From: Propionibacteriaceae bacterium
GTDB taxonomy: Bacteria > Actinomycetota > Actinomycetes > Propionibacteriales > Propionibacteriaceae
Assembly (NCBI GenBank): GCA_031267645.1
Contig: JAIRYW010000033.1
Span: forward strand, 1-64,000
Direction: 5' to 3'
DNA: 64,000 bases
The position numbers and the translations under genes were made by a program. Shown one piece after another: positions 34,569 to 45,949 of this stretch. The notes under the pieces are model-generated. The model made no database searches. It was not told the DNA's origin and saw only the letters and a list, made by a program, of their open reading frames with translations. Numbering within the stretch: the first letter of the stretch is position 1; every line of letters begins with the position of its first letter.

Positions 34569-36307
34569 GGCAGGGCGGGAGCCGGTTCGGGCGCTGTTTG
34601 GCGGGATTGCTCGGGCTGCTGTTGTGGGCCGGCTGCTCCGCCATTCCAGTGACCGGTCCGGTGCGGTCGGAGCCGCGCAGTCGGTCCGGCCAGAACGACG
34701 CCGGCCTCGCCATCGCGCCGGGGCCGCCGCCCCAGGGGGCCCGGGTGGCCGACATCGTGGACGGCTTCCTCTTGGCCATGGCCACCTCCGAGCCGGATTA
34801 CCTGACCGCCCGGCTCTACCTGACCGATCAGGCGGCTCAGACTTGGAGCCCGCAGTCGGAGGTTTTGATCTACGGCGACGACGCCGTGCTGCTGGTGTCC
34901 GACAATCAGGTCACCCTGTCGGCCCCCGTCATCGGCCAGCTCGACGCCGACGGCGCCTTCGCCGGCTCGACCACCCCCCGCTGGGAGCATGATTTCGGGC
35001 TGGTCCGTAATTCCTCCGGCGAGTGGCGGATCTCGCAGCCGCCGACCGGTCTGGCCCTGTCGCACTACCTCTTCACCGCCAGTTTCATCCGGATCGACGC
35101 CTACTTCTTCGACCAGGACTGGAGCGTCCTGGTGCCCGACTCGCGTTACCTGCCCCGGGGCGACTGGGGCCTGACCAGCGCTGTCGAAGCGGTCTTGGCC
35201 GGCCCGTCGAGTTGGCTGGCTCCGGTCGTGGCCAACGCCGCCCAGCCGGGCCTGCGCCTGAACGGCCAACCCAGCATGGACGGGTCGGGCTTGGTCGACG
35301 TCCGCTTGAACGACGCCGTCTCCGAACTGTCGTCCGAAGCGGCCGACCGTTTGGTCGTCCAACTGACCGCCACCGTGCGGCAGATGCCCAATGTCACGGC
35401 CTTGCGTCTGACCGTGGGCCAGACCGCCCAGCGCACCACCGCGGTGGAGGCGTCGGTCCGGTCGATTGAGGCTTACGACGCGGTCAAAATCGGCCCGCCG
35501 TCGCTGTTGTACGGCCTGGACGAACAAGGCTTGGTCGGTCTGGACGGGGCGCTGGCCCCCAACCGGTCCGGGCTGGGGGGCGAGACCCGCTTCGGGCCGA
35601 TCGAGGCCGGCGACGGCCTGGCAGTGTCGCCGGACGGCCTGTCTGTGGCGGTGGCGGCGGCCGGCCAGCTGGTCTGGGGGTCGCTGGTCGGCGGCGGCGA
35701 GCCGGACCGTTCGATTCTGACTCAGAGCGGGCTGCGGCGGCCCCAGTTCGAGGACGGTCAGAAGATCTGGGCCATGGCCAGCCCATCTGGGGACAGCGAA
35801 CTGTGGTTGAGCCAGGGCGAGACGGTGCGTTCGCTGCGGCCCTCCGGACTGGTCGGCGCCCAAGTGCGTAGTTTCAGCCTGTCGCCCGACGGCCAACGGC
35901 TGGCGCTGGTGGCGGAGATCGACGGTCGGCTGGAACTCGGCCTGCTCCAGGTCCGCCGCCAATCCGGCCAGGTGGTGGACCTGGCCAATTGGCGGCCCAT
36001 CCGGCCCCTGTGGGAGTCCAACCCCCTGACAGTCAGCGACGTCAGCTGGGTCGGGCTGTCCGCCTTGGCCATCGTGGCGGCTCGTCCTTCCGGCATCGGA
36101 CAGGCCTACTTGATCGACTTGGACGGCGTCGACGTGCAAGAGCTGGGCCGTCCCAGCGACGCTCCCTTGGTCGGTTTGGCGGCGACCTCGCGCTCCGGAT
36201 CGATCCAGTTGGTGGTGTTGGACCAAGACGGGGTGGCCTGGCGCTACCGCGACACCCACCAGTGGCTGGCGGTCGGCCAAAACCTGGTGGCGGTGGCCTA
36301 CAGCTAG
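34565..36307 (+). CDS. lpqB: LpqB lipoprotein, partner of MtrB
   Basis: The 580-residue product starts at the ATG overlapping the mtrB stop and has a lipoprotein signal with Cys24 (LLLWAGC); Trp at -3 is unusual for a lipobox. A GerMN-like domain lies in the middle (LTSAVEAVLAGPSSWLAPVV, TVRQMPNVTALRLTVG) and a beta-propeller-like C-terminal half shows repeated SPDG motifs. In mycobacteria LpqB interacts with the extracellular part of MtrB and tunes its activity; the same role is likely here because of the operon structure. Confidence 0.9.
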   Translation: MRQGGSRFGRCLAGLLGLLLWAGCSAIPVTGPVRSEPRSRSGQNDAGLAIAPGPPPQGARVADIVDGFLLAMATSEPDYLTARLYLTDQAAQTWSPQSEVLIYGDDAVLLVSDNQVTLSAPVIGQLDADGAFAGSTTPRWEHDFGLVRNSSGEWRISQPPTGLALSHYLFTASFIRIDAYFFDQDWSVLVPDSRYLPRGDWGLTSAVEAVLAGPSSWLAPVVANAAQPGLRLNGQPSMDGSGLVDVRLNDAVSELSSEAADRLVVQLTATVRQMPNVTALRLTVGQTAQRTTAVEASVRSIEAYDAVKIGPPSLLYGLDEQGLVGLDGALAPNRSGLGGETRFGPIEAGDGLAVSPDGLSVAVAAAGQLVWGSLVGGGEPDRSILTQSGLRRPQFEDGQKIWAMASPSGDSELWLSQGETVRSLRPSGLVGAQVRSFSLSPDGQRLALVAEIDGRLELGLLQVRRQSGQVVDLANWRPIRPLWESNPLTVSDVSWVGLSALAIVAARPSGIGQAYLIDLDGVDVQELGRPSDAPLVGLAATSRSGSIQLVVLDQDGVAWRYRDTHQWLAVGQNLVAVAYS

Positions 36308-36318
36308 CCGCAGGGCCA

Positions 36319-36387
36319 GTCTGGACCGCTGAGCCCCAGGATTCGGTGGCGCTGGCACATGGGCATCCGGGCCGGTCTGGACCGCTG
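36319..36387 (+). repeat. 13-bp direct repeat between lpqB and comF
   Basis: GTCTGGACCGCTG occurs at 36319-36331 and again at 36375-36387, 56 bp apart, with CGCTGG nearby in both cases. Nothing else in the 217-bp gap is recognisable except two weak DnaA-box-like 9-mers (36444-36452 and 36465-36473). Confidence 0.5.
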
Positions 36388-36524
36388 CGCCCAGACGGGC
36401 TGGCGCTGGTCCGCCGCTAGTCGCACGGGTCCGCTCGGCGGACTCGTCCACAGGGCTCCGGCTCTTTCCCACAGAGGCCGTTTCCCAGCGCCGGCGACCG
36501 GTCGCGGCGGCCATGGTCTAAGAC

Positions 36525-37214
36525 ATGCGTCGCCGTTTCGAACCGCTCTGGGACGCCGCCGCCGACCTGCTGTGGGGAGCCAGCTGCCCGGGCTGCGGAC
36601 GTCCCTGCGCCCGGCTCTGCCCGGACTGCCGCCGAGCCATCTGGGCCGAGCGGCCGGCCCCCCGCCGGCGTCTGGTCTGCCCCGGCCTGCCCCTGTGGTC
36701 GGCCGGGCTCTACGCCGGGCCCTTGGCCGCCGTCATCGTGGCGGCCAAGGAGGACGGTCGGGCGGAGCTGTGCCGGGTCCTGGGCCAGCGCTTGGCCGGC
36801 GCCGTCCTGGCCCTGGGGGCGGAGCTGGGCGGTCCCTTCGACCGGCCGGGCCTGAGTTTGGTGCCGGTGCCGTCGGCCGTCGCCGCCGTGCGCCGGCGGG
36901 GCTTCGACTTCGGTTTGGCGCTGGCCCGGCGGGCGGCCGACGAGCTGGTCCGGGCCGGGCTGCCGGCCCGGGTCCGCCCGGTCCTGCGCCCGCTGCGGGC
37001 GGTGGCCGACCAAGCCGACTTGGACGCAGTCGGGCGGCGGGCCAATCTGGACCGGGCCTGGCGGGCGCGGCCGACCGGGCTGAACGGCCTCTGCCTGCTG
37101 CTGGACGACATCGTCACCACTGGAGCCTCCCTGGCCGAGGCCAGACGGGCTTTGGGGGCCGCCGGCCAAGTGGTCTTAGGGGCCGCCACCGTGGCCGCCA
37201 CGGCCGACCGCTGA
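36525..37214 (+). CDS. comF: ComF-family protein with zinc-finger and phosphoribosyltransferase-like domain
   Basis: This 229-residue protein has an N-terminal Cys cluster (Cys21, Cys24, Cys28, Cys32, Cys35), then a phosphoribosyltransferase-like domain with LLLDDIVTTGASLAEARRAL. ComF proteins take part in DNA uptake in naturally competent bacteria; in actinobacteria this gene is kept next to lpqB without a proven function. The 217 bp upstream contain a 13-bp direct repeat and no gene. The gene converges with glnB. Confidence 0.85.
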   Translation: MRRRFEPLWDAAADLLWGASCPGCGRPCARLCPDCRRAIWAERPAPRRRLVCPGLPLWSAGLYAGPLAAVIVAAKEDGRAELCRVLGQRLAGAVLALGAELGGPFDRPGLSLVPVPSAVAAVRRRGFDFGLALARRAADELVRAGLPARVRPVLRPLRAVADQADLDAVGRRANLDRAWRARPTGLNGLCLLLDDIVTTGASLAEARRALGAAGQVVLGAATVAATADR

Positions 37215-37265
37215 CAGTCCCGAAGGGTCCGGCCTCCGGTCGGGGGGTTGGGAACAGGGCGGTGG

Positions 37266-37337
37266 GAACGGGGAGGAACGGTAGGACGGGAAGGACGGGA
37301 AGGACGGGAAGAACGGGAAGAACGGGAAGAACGGGGG
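37266..37337 (+). repeat. 9-bp tandem repeat array
   Basis: About eight copies of a 9-mer with consensus GACGGGAAG or GAACGGGAAG-like variants run head to tail between comF and glnB. The middle copies (37285-37329) are nearly exact. The array runs straight into the 5' arm of the bidirectional terminator. Confidence 0.75.
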
Positions 37338-37374
37338 CGGGGCCACCGCCGGTCGGTCGGCCCCGCCCCCGTTC
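37329..37374. terminator. 16-bp perfect inverted repeat between convergent comF and glnB
   Basis: GAACGGGGGCGGGGCC (37329-37344) and GGCCCCGCCCCCGTTC (37359-37374) form a 16-bp stem with a 14-nt loop. It ends 3 bp before the glnB stop codon and should terminate transcription from both directions. Confidence 0.75.
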
Positions 37375-37377
37375 GGC

Positions 37378-37716
37378 TCAGACGGCGCAGCCGTCCCTCT
37401 CGCCGGTGCGGATGCGGACGGCGCCCTCCACCGGCACCACCCAGACCTTGCCGTCGCCGACCTGGCCGGTGCGGGCGGCCTCGACGATGACATCGATGAT
37501 CTGATCGACGGCGGCGTCACGGCAGAGGATCTCCAGCTTGACCTTGAGCACGAAGTCGATCGTGAACTCGGCGCCCCGATAGACCTCGTTGTGGCCGTGC
37601 TGGCGGGCGTAGCCGGTGCACTCGCTGATGGTCATGCCGGCCACCTGGTGCTGGGCCAGGGCGATCTGGACGTCGGACAGTTTCTCCGGTTGGACGATGG
37701 CGGTGATGAGTTTCAC
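37378..37716 (-). CDS. glnB: PII nitrogen regulatory protein lacking Tyr51
   Basis: The 112-residue protein is a full-length PII: MKLITAIVQPEKL at the start, T-loop YARQHGHNEVYRGAEFTIDF (residues 36-55), KVKLEI, and the GDGKVWV and RIRTGE motifs. The residues that bind ATP and 2-oxoglutarate (Gln39, Lys58) are kept. Position 51, the Tyr that is uridylylated in enterobacteria and adenylylated in Corynebacterium and Streptomyces, is Phe here, so the usual covalent control cannot occur. The ATG overlaps the amtB stop (ATGA), so it is a GlnK-type partner that should bind and gate AmtB. No glnD follows; the next gene is convergent comF. Confidence 0.93.
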   Translation of the reverse strand: MKLITAIVQPEKLSDVQIALAQHQVAGMTISECTGYARQHGHNEVYRGAEFTIDFVLKVKLEILCRDAAVDQIIDVIVEAARTGQVGDGKVWVVPVEGAVRIRTGERDGCAV

Positions 37717-39080
37717 TTGGTCTCCTCCAAGGTGGCGACCGACTCGGTGCGAGCCGGCACGACGACGGCGTGGCTGAAGCCGGGGTACGAGGTGTAGCGG
37801 ACGTTGGACAGGTCGTAGCCGACCTCGGCGTGCTCCTCCAAGTCGATGCCGGACAATTCAGCCGACGGCGAGACGCGCATCTTCATGACGGACTTGATCA
37901 GGTAGCAGATGGCGGCCGTGACGACGGCCGAGTAGGCCATCACGGCGACCGCGCCGACGCCCTGGCGCCAGAGCTGGTCCAGTCCGCCGCCGTAGAACAG
38001 TCCGTCGACGCCGGCCGGGGCCTCGGCCGTGGCCAGGAAGCCGACCATCAAGGTGCCGACCAGCCCGCCCACCAAGTGGACGCCGACCACGTCGAGGGAG
38101 TCGTCGTAACCGAATTTGAATTTCAGCGTCACGGCCATGGCGCACAGGCAACCGGCCACCAGGCCGATCAGGATCGCCCCCAGCGGCGAGACGGAGGAGC
38201 AGCTCGGGGTGATGGCGACCAAGCCGGCCACCGCGCCGGAGGCCGCGCCCAGCGAGGTGTAGTGGCCGTCGCGCAACCGCTCGGTCACGATCCAGGCCAG
38301 GCAGGCCGCGCCGGTGGCGGCCAAGGTGTTGACCCAGACCGTGCCGGCGGCGCCGTCGGCGGCCAAGCCGGAGCCGGCGTTGAAGCCGAACCAGCCGAAC
38401 CAGAGCAGGGCCGCCCCCAACATGACCAGGGTCATGTTGTGCGGCCGCATGGGCCGCTGGCCGAAGCCGATGCGCCGGCCCAAGATCAAGGCGGCCACCA
38501 AGCCGGCCGTGCCGGCGTTGATGTGGATGGCGGTGCCGCCGGCGTAGTCGATGGCGGCCACCTGGTTGGCGATCCAGCCGCCTTGGGCGGCCGTCCAGCC
38601 GTCGAAGGAGAAGACCCAGTGGGCGGCTGGGAAGTAGACCAGGGTGGCCCACAACAGGACGAAGACCATCCAGGCGCTGAACCTCATGCGGTCGGCCAGC
38701 GAGCCCGCCACCAGAGCCACCGTGATGATGGCGAAGGCGGCCTGGAAGGCGACGAAGGCCATGGCCGGCAAGCTGTCGCCGTACAGAACCGGCTGGCCTT
38801 GGGCGTCCGGGGCGAAGACGTCGCCCAGGCCGATCAGGCCGCGGGGATCGCCGATGACGCCGCCGATGGAGTCGCCGAAGGCCAAACCATAGCCGTACAG
38901 CACCCACAGCACGGCCACGATGGCCATGGTCGAGAAGCACATCATCATCATGTTCAGAACGCTGAAGGCGCGCACCATGCCGCCGTAGAAGAGGGCTAGA
39001 CCGGGAGTCATGACGAAGACCAAGGTGGCCGCGATCAGGACCCAGGCGGTGTCGCCGCTGTTGAGTTCGAGAATTGTCAT
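37713..39080 (-). CDS. amtB: ammonium transporter
   Basis: The 455-residue membrane protein matches the Amt family: TPGLALFYGGMVR at the start of the second helix region, HWVFSFDGW, the signature DYAGGTAIHINAGTAGL with a pore His, and GVHLVGGLVGTLMVGF with the second pore His. It passes ammonium into the cell and is closed by unmodified PII. Its cytoplasmic C-terminal tail is long (about 50 residues from VSPSAELSGIDLEEHAEVGYD), the part that contacts PII. Three GTTAC half-sites lie in the 80 bp upstream. Confidence 0.93.
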   Translation of the reverse strand: MTILELNSGDTAWVLIAATLVFVMTPGLALFYGGMVRAFSVLNMMMMCFSTMAIVAVLWVLYGYGLAFGDSIGGVIGDPRGLIGLGDVFAPDAQGQPVLYGDSLPAMAFVAFQAAFAIITVALVAGSLADRMRFSAWMVFVLLWATLVYFPAAHWVFSFDGWTAAQGGWIANQVAAIDYAGGTAIHINAGTAGLVAALILGRRIGFGQRPMRPHNMTLVMLGAALLWFGWFGFNAGSGLAADGAAGTVWVNTLAATGAACLAWIVTERLRDGHYTSLGAASGAVAGLVAITPSCSSVSPLGAILIGLVAGCLCAMAVTLKFKFGYDDSLDVVGVHLVGGLVGTLMVGFLATAEAPAGVDGLFYGGGLDQLWRQGVGAVAVMAYSAVVTAAICYLIKSVMKMRVSPSAELSGIDLEEHAEVGYDLSNVRYTSYPGFSHAVVVPARTESVATLEETK

Positions 39081-39103
39081 GCAGGGGAGTCTGGTGCGGT
39101 CCG

Positions 39104-39162
39104 GTTACACGCCGGCCAGGACGGCGTTACGGGGCGGTTCCGGCCCAGGCCCGGGGCGTTAC
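39104..39162. promoter_or_regulatory. candidate GlnR-type half-sites upstream of amtB
   Basis: GTTAC occurs at 39104-39108, 39126-39130 and 39158-39162, spaced 22 and 32 bp, i.e. on one face of the helix. The middle one is followed after 6 nt by GTTCC (39137-39141), close to the GTNAC-n6-GNNAC layout of actinobacterial GlnR boxes (known from Streptomyces). They lie 24-82 bp before the amtB start. Confidence 0.45.
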
Positions 39163-39376
39163 AGCTGATCGAACATTGTGACGAATGGACTGCGTCCGGC
39201 CCCGGGGCCGCCCCCGAATGGCCCGGGGTCGGCTTCGGACTCGGATTCGATCGGCTCGGTCCCGGCGCCAGGGGGAGTAGTTGGCTACGGTGGAGCCAGG
39301 GGGTCAATCCGCCCGGTCGGCTCGTCTCGAGCCGACGCCATAGTCCGGGACGCCGGCAGCTGAGCAGGAGTACGAC

Positions 39377-39997
39377 ATGGATATTGTGGTTCAAGGGCGC
39401 CATTGCGCCGTCAACGAGGCTTACCGCGAGATGGTCACCGCCCGGCTGGCCGGCCTGGAGCGATTCGTCGACCACTTGATCAGAGTCGAGGTGCTGATCT
39501 CTGGCAGCGACCACCACCGGCAGCCCGAGCACGCCGTCAGAGCCGAGATCACTCTGGTCGGCAAGGGTCCGGTGGTGCGGGCCGAGGCCGCCGCCGAAGA
39601 CAAGAACCTGGCCTTCGAGCGGGCCTTCGACCGGCTCAAGTCGCGCCTGCGGCGGGCGGCCGACCGGCGTCGCTCCCACCACAACCTACGCGCCGTCAGC
39701 CAGTTGATCCTGGCCGAGGAGGCCGCTCCGGCCCCGGCGGCGGCTCCGGAGCGGGTGCCGGTGCGGACCATGGCCGGTTTGGAGGTGCACGGCGACGGTC
39801 CCTTGGTGGTGCGCGAGAAGCACTTCTCCTCGGCCCGGCTGACCTTGGCCCAAGCCCTGGACGAGATGGAATTGGTCGGCCACGACTTCTTCCTCTACGT
39901 CGACGCCGACAGCGGCGCGCCCTCGGTGGTGTACCGCCGCAAGGCCTACGACTACGGCGTCATCCATCTGACGGTGACCGAGGCCGGCCAAGACTGA
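39377..39997 (+). CDS. hpf: long-form ribosome hibernation promoting factor
   Basis: The 206-residue protein has the N-terminal S30AE/RaiA domain (DIVVQGRHCAVNEAYREMVTARL to about 105) and a C-terminal dimerisation domain (VREKHFSSARLTLAQALDEMELVGHDFFLYVD). Long HPF forms 100S ribosome dimers in resting cells. An AGGAG at 39365-39369 supports the start. The 296 bp upstream hold no gene; the first part contains the amtB regulatory sites. It sits ahead of secA, as in most actinobacteria. Confidence 0.92.
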   Translation: MDIVVQGRHCAVNEAYREMVTARLAGLERFVDHLIRVEVLISGSDHHRQPEHAVRAEITLVGKGPVVRAEAAAEDKNLAFERAFDRLKSRLRRAADRRRSHHNLRAVSQLILAEEAAPAPAAAPERVPVRTMAGLEVHGDGPLVVREKHFSSARLTLAQALDEMELVGHDFFLYVDADSGAPSVVYRRKAYDYGVIHLTVTEAGQD

Positions 39998-40161
39998 GTC
40001 AAAAACTGAGCTGAAACTGGGCCCGGATCGGGCCGACCGGCCGTCCGGCGGCTCGGCGCGGCGGCGGCCCGAGCCGGGCTAGACCTTGGCGGGACCGGTC
40101 GGAGGCGGTCCGGGCCGGCCGGGCCGCCTCCCGGCGAGACGCGGACGGTGGCCCAGCGCCG

Positions 40162-40167
40162 TAAGAT
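40162..40167 (+). promoter_or_regulatory. candidate -10 element of secA
   Basis: TAAGAT here would start transcription near 40174, followed by a purine-rich GGAAGAAGG (40184-40193) ribosome site before the GTG at 40205. No -35 is evident. Confidence 0.35.
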
Positions 40168-40204
40168 GGGGCCCTGGCAGCGGTCGGAAGAAGGTAGGTC
40201 GCCC

Positions 40205-43030
<2,826 letters not shown>

Positions 43031-43045
43031 GCGGTCGGGGCCCCT

Positions 43046-43615
43046 TCAACCGACTGGTCGGCCGATCAGGCGCCAGTCGGTGCAGAGCCAGCCGCCCTCC
43101 CGCCGGCTGACGGCCATCAGGCCGGCCAGGCGACGGGAGGCCAGCCCCAGACCGAGGCAGACCTCGACCGCCGCCGGGTGTGGGGTCTGCGCCCGCAGAC
43201 TGAGGGCCTTGACGCCGCCGACCGCCCGACAGGGCCCGATCTGGGCTTGGAGGGCGGCTAGGGCGGGGCCGTCGAACCAATTCTCGAGTTGTTCCAAGGG
43301 CCGCTGGCCGTTCAAGACCTCGACGCTGGCCCGGGCCAGGCGCAGGCCGAGGGCGGTGGCCCGGTCGAGCGGGGCTCCGGGTCTCAGCTCCGGAGCCGGC
43401 CGGTCCGGGGCGGACCGGCCCAGCTCGGGCCGATCCGGGTCGAGCCGGTCCAGCTCGGCGCCGCCGCCGGGCCGATCGACGGTGGCCGGGCCGGCCGACG
43501 GGCCGGGGGCTGGCCGGTCGAAGCGGGGGCGCCAGTCCTGACGCCAGGACCAGGCGGTCGGTTCGAAGGCGGGGCAGAGGGGCTGGCAACGGGGCGCAGG
43601 ATCGAGCCGAGGCAT
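43046..43615 (-). CDS. Rv3235-like (DUF6459-type) conserved actinobacterial protein
   Basis: The 189-residue product has a Pro-rich, low-complexity N-terminal half and a conserved C-terminal half with ATALGLRLARASVEVLNGQRPLEQLENWF, VCLGLGLASRRLAGLMAV and GGWLCTDWRLIG. This is the pattern of the small protein next to secA in many actinobacteria (Rv3235 family, from memory; NTF2-like fold possible). Function unknown. I take the ATG at 43615; a longer start would overlap the divergent gene. It converges with secA, 15 bp apart. Confidence 0.65.
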   Translation of the reverse strand: MPRLDPAPRCQPLCPAFEPTAWSWRQDWRPRFDRPAPGPSAGPATVDRPGGGAELDRLDPDRPELGRSAPDRPAPELRPGAPLDRATALGLRLARASVEVLNGQRPLEQLENWFDGPALAALQAQIGPCRAVGGVKALSLRAQTPHPAAVEVCLGLGLASRRLAGLMAVSRREGGWLCTDWRLIGRPVG

Positions 43616-43701
43616 GGCCCCAGCCTGGCCCCAGCCCGGTCGTGGCGCCAGATCCGTGGCAGAATCTGTGCACAACCAGTGGCTGGACGAGGAGGCTGAC
43701 A

Positions 43702-44208
43702 GTGTCCGATCGAGTGGCGCTGGCCCTGCGTCCCGACGACCTGCTGGACCTGGCCCGGGGCCGGCCTTTGGGTCCCTGTCTGGCTTGGGCGGACGGCCCG
43801 GAGCTGCGACAGGCGGCCGGGATCGGCCCGGAGCAGGACGACGAGGCGGCTTGGAGCGTCGTCCTATTCGCCTCCGTGGACGGTCTGATCCGGCACGGCC
43901 TGCGCCTGGTGGCGACGGCCGAAGCCGACTTCAGCTGGGCCGGGGCCGACCGCGACAGCGGCCAGGTCACGGTCCAACGGCTGCTGTGGTCCCAATTGAC
44001 GGCGGTCTACGCCGACGACCCGGCCCAAGCCGACGCCGTGGCCGAACTGGTTCCGACCCTGGCCGGGGTCGACTTCGAGCAGGCCTGGTCGGAACCGGCT
44101 CTGACCGCTTTCCTGGCTCGTGCCGACCTGCTTTGGTACGACCCCAGCGAGGTCTCGCGCGGCTTGGTCACAGTGGTGGGGCCCCACGGCGCCCGGCCCC
44201 TGGTCTGA
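43702..44208 (+). CDS. DUF6912-like conserved actinobacterial protein
   Basis: This 168-residue protein opens SDRVALALRPDDLLDLARG and contains AAWSVVLFASVDGLIRHGLRLV, LLWSQLTAVYADDPAQADAV and a C-terminal ADLLWYDPSEV. The order of an E-rich helix, a valine-rich strand, an aspartate-rich strand and a final LLWY-x2-x-E motif fits DUF6912 as I remember it. Function unknown. The GTG at 43702 has a perfect GGAGG at 43691-43695, 6 nt upstream, so an in-frame ATG at 43642 is less likely. Confidence 0.6.
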   Translation: MSDRVALALRPDDLLDLARGRPLGPCLAWADGPELRQAAGIGPEQDDEAAWSVVLFASVDGLIRHGLRLVATAEADFSWAGADRDSGQVTVQRLLWSQLTAVYADDPAQADAVAELVPTLAGVDFEQAWSEPALTAFLARADLLWYDPSEVSRGLVTVVGPHGARPLV

Positions 44209-44295
44209 CCCGGCCCTCGGTCGGCCCGCCGCCGACCGGGCTCCGACCCGGGGACGGGGCTTGGACGCCAGGTCGATCAATCCGGTCAGCCGGGC

Positions 44296-44301
44296 TAGAT
44301 T
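44296..44301 (+). promoter_or_regulatory. candidate leaderless -10 element of pruA
   Basis: TAGATT lies 7 nt before the ATG at 44309, with no ribosome binding site between. Confidence 0.4.
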
Positions 44302-44308
44302 GTCCGTC

Positions 44309-45934
44309 ATGGATTCCATCACCGCAGTGCCGACGCCTCTCAACGAGCCCGTTCTCGGCTACGCCCCCGGTTCCCCGGAACGGGCTCAGCTGGAGGCCCA
44401 ACTGGCGTCCTACGCCGCCGCTGATCCGGCTCAGTGGACGGGTTCGATCAACCCCTCCCGTCCGGCGGCGACCGAATGGCTGGACGTCGTCATGCCGTCC
44501 GACCGCCATCACCGGCTGGGCCGGGTGGCCCAGACCAGCCCAGCTGACGCCAAGGCCGCCATTGATCGGATCTGCGCCACCGCCCCCGACTGGGCCGGGC
44601 TCGACTTCGACTCGCGGGCGGCCGTCTTCCTACGGGCGGCCGATCTGATCGCCGGGCCCTACCGGGCCCAGCTGAACGCCGCCACCATGTTGGGCCAGGG
44701 CAAGACCGTCCAACAGGCCGAGATCGACGCCGTGGCCGAGCTGGTCGACTTCCTGCGTTTCAACGTGGCCTACGCCCGTCAGATCCACCAGGTCCAGCCG
44801 CGGTCGGCGGCCGGGGCCTGGAACCGGTCCGACTACCGTCCCCTGGAGGGCTTCGTCTACGCCGTCACCCCCTTCAACTTCACCTCCATCGCCGGCAATC
44901 TGCCCACGGCGCCGGCCATCATGGGCAACGTCGCGATGTGGAAGCCGGCCGTCACCCAGCAGTTCGCGGCCCAGGTCCTGCTCGACATCTTGGCCGAGGC
45001 CGGATTGCCGGACGGGGTCATCGCCCTGACCCCGGGCCACGGCACGGCCATCTCCGAGGCCGCCCTGGTCGACCCCCGCTTGGCCGGCATCCATTTCACT
45101 GGTTCGACCAGGGTCTTCCAGCAGCTCTGGCACGAGGTCGGGACCAATATCGCCCGCTACCGCACCTACCCCAGGATCGTGGGCGAGACCGGCGGCAAGG
45201 ACTTCGTCCTGGTCCATCCCTCGGCCGATCCCGAGGCTGTGGTGGCGGCCTTGGTCCGGGGCGCCTTCGAGTACTCCGGTCAGAAGTGTTCGGCCGCCTC
45301 GCGGGCCTACGTCGCCAAGTCGGTCTGGGAACGCATCGTCGACCAGTTGGTGGAGGTCACCAATGGGCTGTCGATCGGCGACGTGCGCGACCTGTCCCAT
45401 TTCACCTCCGCCGTCATCGATCAGCGGGCCTACCTCAAGCTGTCGGCCGCCATCGAGGAGGCCAAGGCCTCGCCCACGGCCGAGATCGTGGCCGGCGGGG
45501 AATACTGGGACGAGCCGGGCTGGTTCGTCCGCCCCACCATCGTGAAATCGTCCGACCCCAACAGCGCCGGCTTCACGACCGAGTACTTCGGGCCCTTGCT
45601 GACGGTCTACGTCTACCCCGACTCGGAATGGGACTCCGTGCTCGATCTGATCGACTCGACCAGCCCTTACGCCCTGACCGGCGCCGTCTTGTCGCGCGAC
45701 CGTTCCGCCATCGTGACCGCCACCACCCGGCTGCGGCAGGCCGCCGGCAATTTCTACATCAACGACAAGCCGACCGGAGCGGTGGTCGACCAGCAGCCCT
45801 TCGGCGGGGCCCGGGCCTCCGGCACCAACGACAAAGCCGGTTCGCTCTGGAATATGATGCGCTGGACTTCCCCGCGCTCGATCAAGGAATCCTTGGTCGC
45901 CCCGCGGGCCATCGCCTACCCGCATATGGCCTGA
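44309..45934 (+). CDS. pruA: L-glutamate gamma-semialdehyde (1-pyrroline-5-carboxylate) dehydrogenase
   Basis: The 541-residue enzyme matches stand-alone P5C dehydrogenases: YAVTPFNFTSIAGNLPTAPA, GVIALTPGHG, GIHFTGSTRVFQ, RIVGETGGKDFVLVHPSAD with the catalytic Glu region, and the nucleophile Cys in YSGQKCSAASRAYV. It oxidises glutamate semialdehyde to glutamate with NAD+, the second step of proline breakdown. No proline dehydrogenase is fused or adjacent. The frame is open further upstream, but the ATG at 44309 gives the family N-terminus and has a leaderless -10. Confidence 0.93.
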   Translation: MDSITAVPTPLNEPVLGYAPGSPERAQLEAQLASYAAADPAQWTGSINPSRPAATEWLDVVMPSDRHHRLGRVAQTSPADAKAAIDRICATAPDWAGLDFDSRAAVFLRAADLIAGPYRAQLNAATMLGQGKTVQQAEIDAVAELVDFLRFNVAYARQIHQVQPRSAAGAWNRSDYRPLEGFVYAVTPFNFTSIAGNLPTAPAIMGNVAMWKPAVTQQFAAQVLLDILAEAGLPDGVIALTPGHGTAISEAALVDPRLAGIHFTGSTRVFQQLWHEVGTNIARYRTYPRIVGETGGKDFVLVHPSADPEAVVAALVRGAFEYSGQKCSAASRAYVAKSVWERIVDQLVEVTNGLSIGDVRDLSHFTSAVIDQRAYLKLSAAIEEAKASPTAEIVAGGEYWDEPGWFVRPTIVKSSDPNSAGFTTEYFGPLLTVYVYPDSEWDSVLDLIDSTSPYALTGAVLSRDRSAIVTATTRLRQAAGNFYINDKPTGAVVDQQPFGGARASGTNDKAGSLWNMMRWTSPRSIKESLVAPRAIAYPHMA

Positions 45935-45949
45935 GCCGGCAGCCGGACC

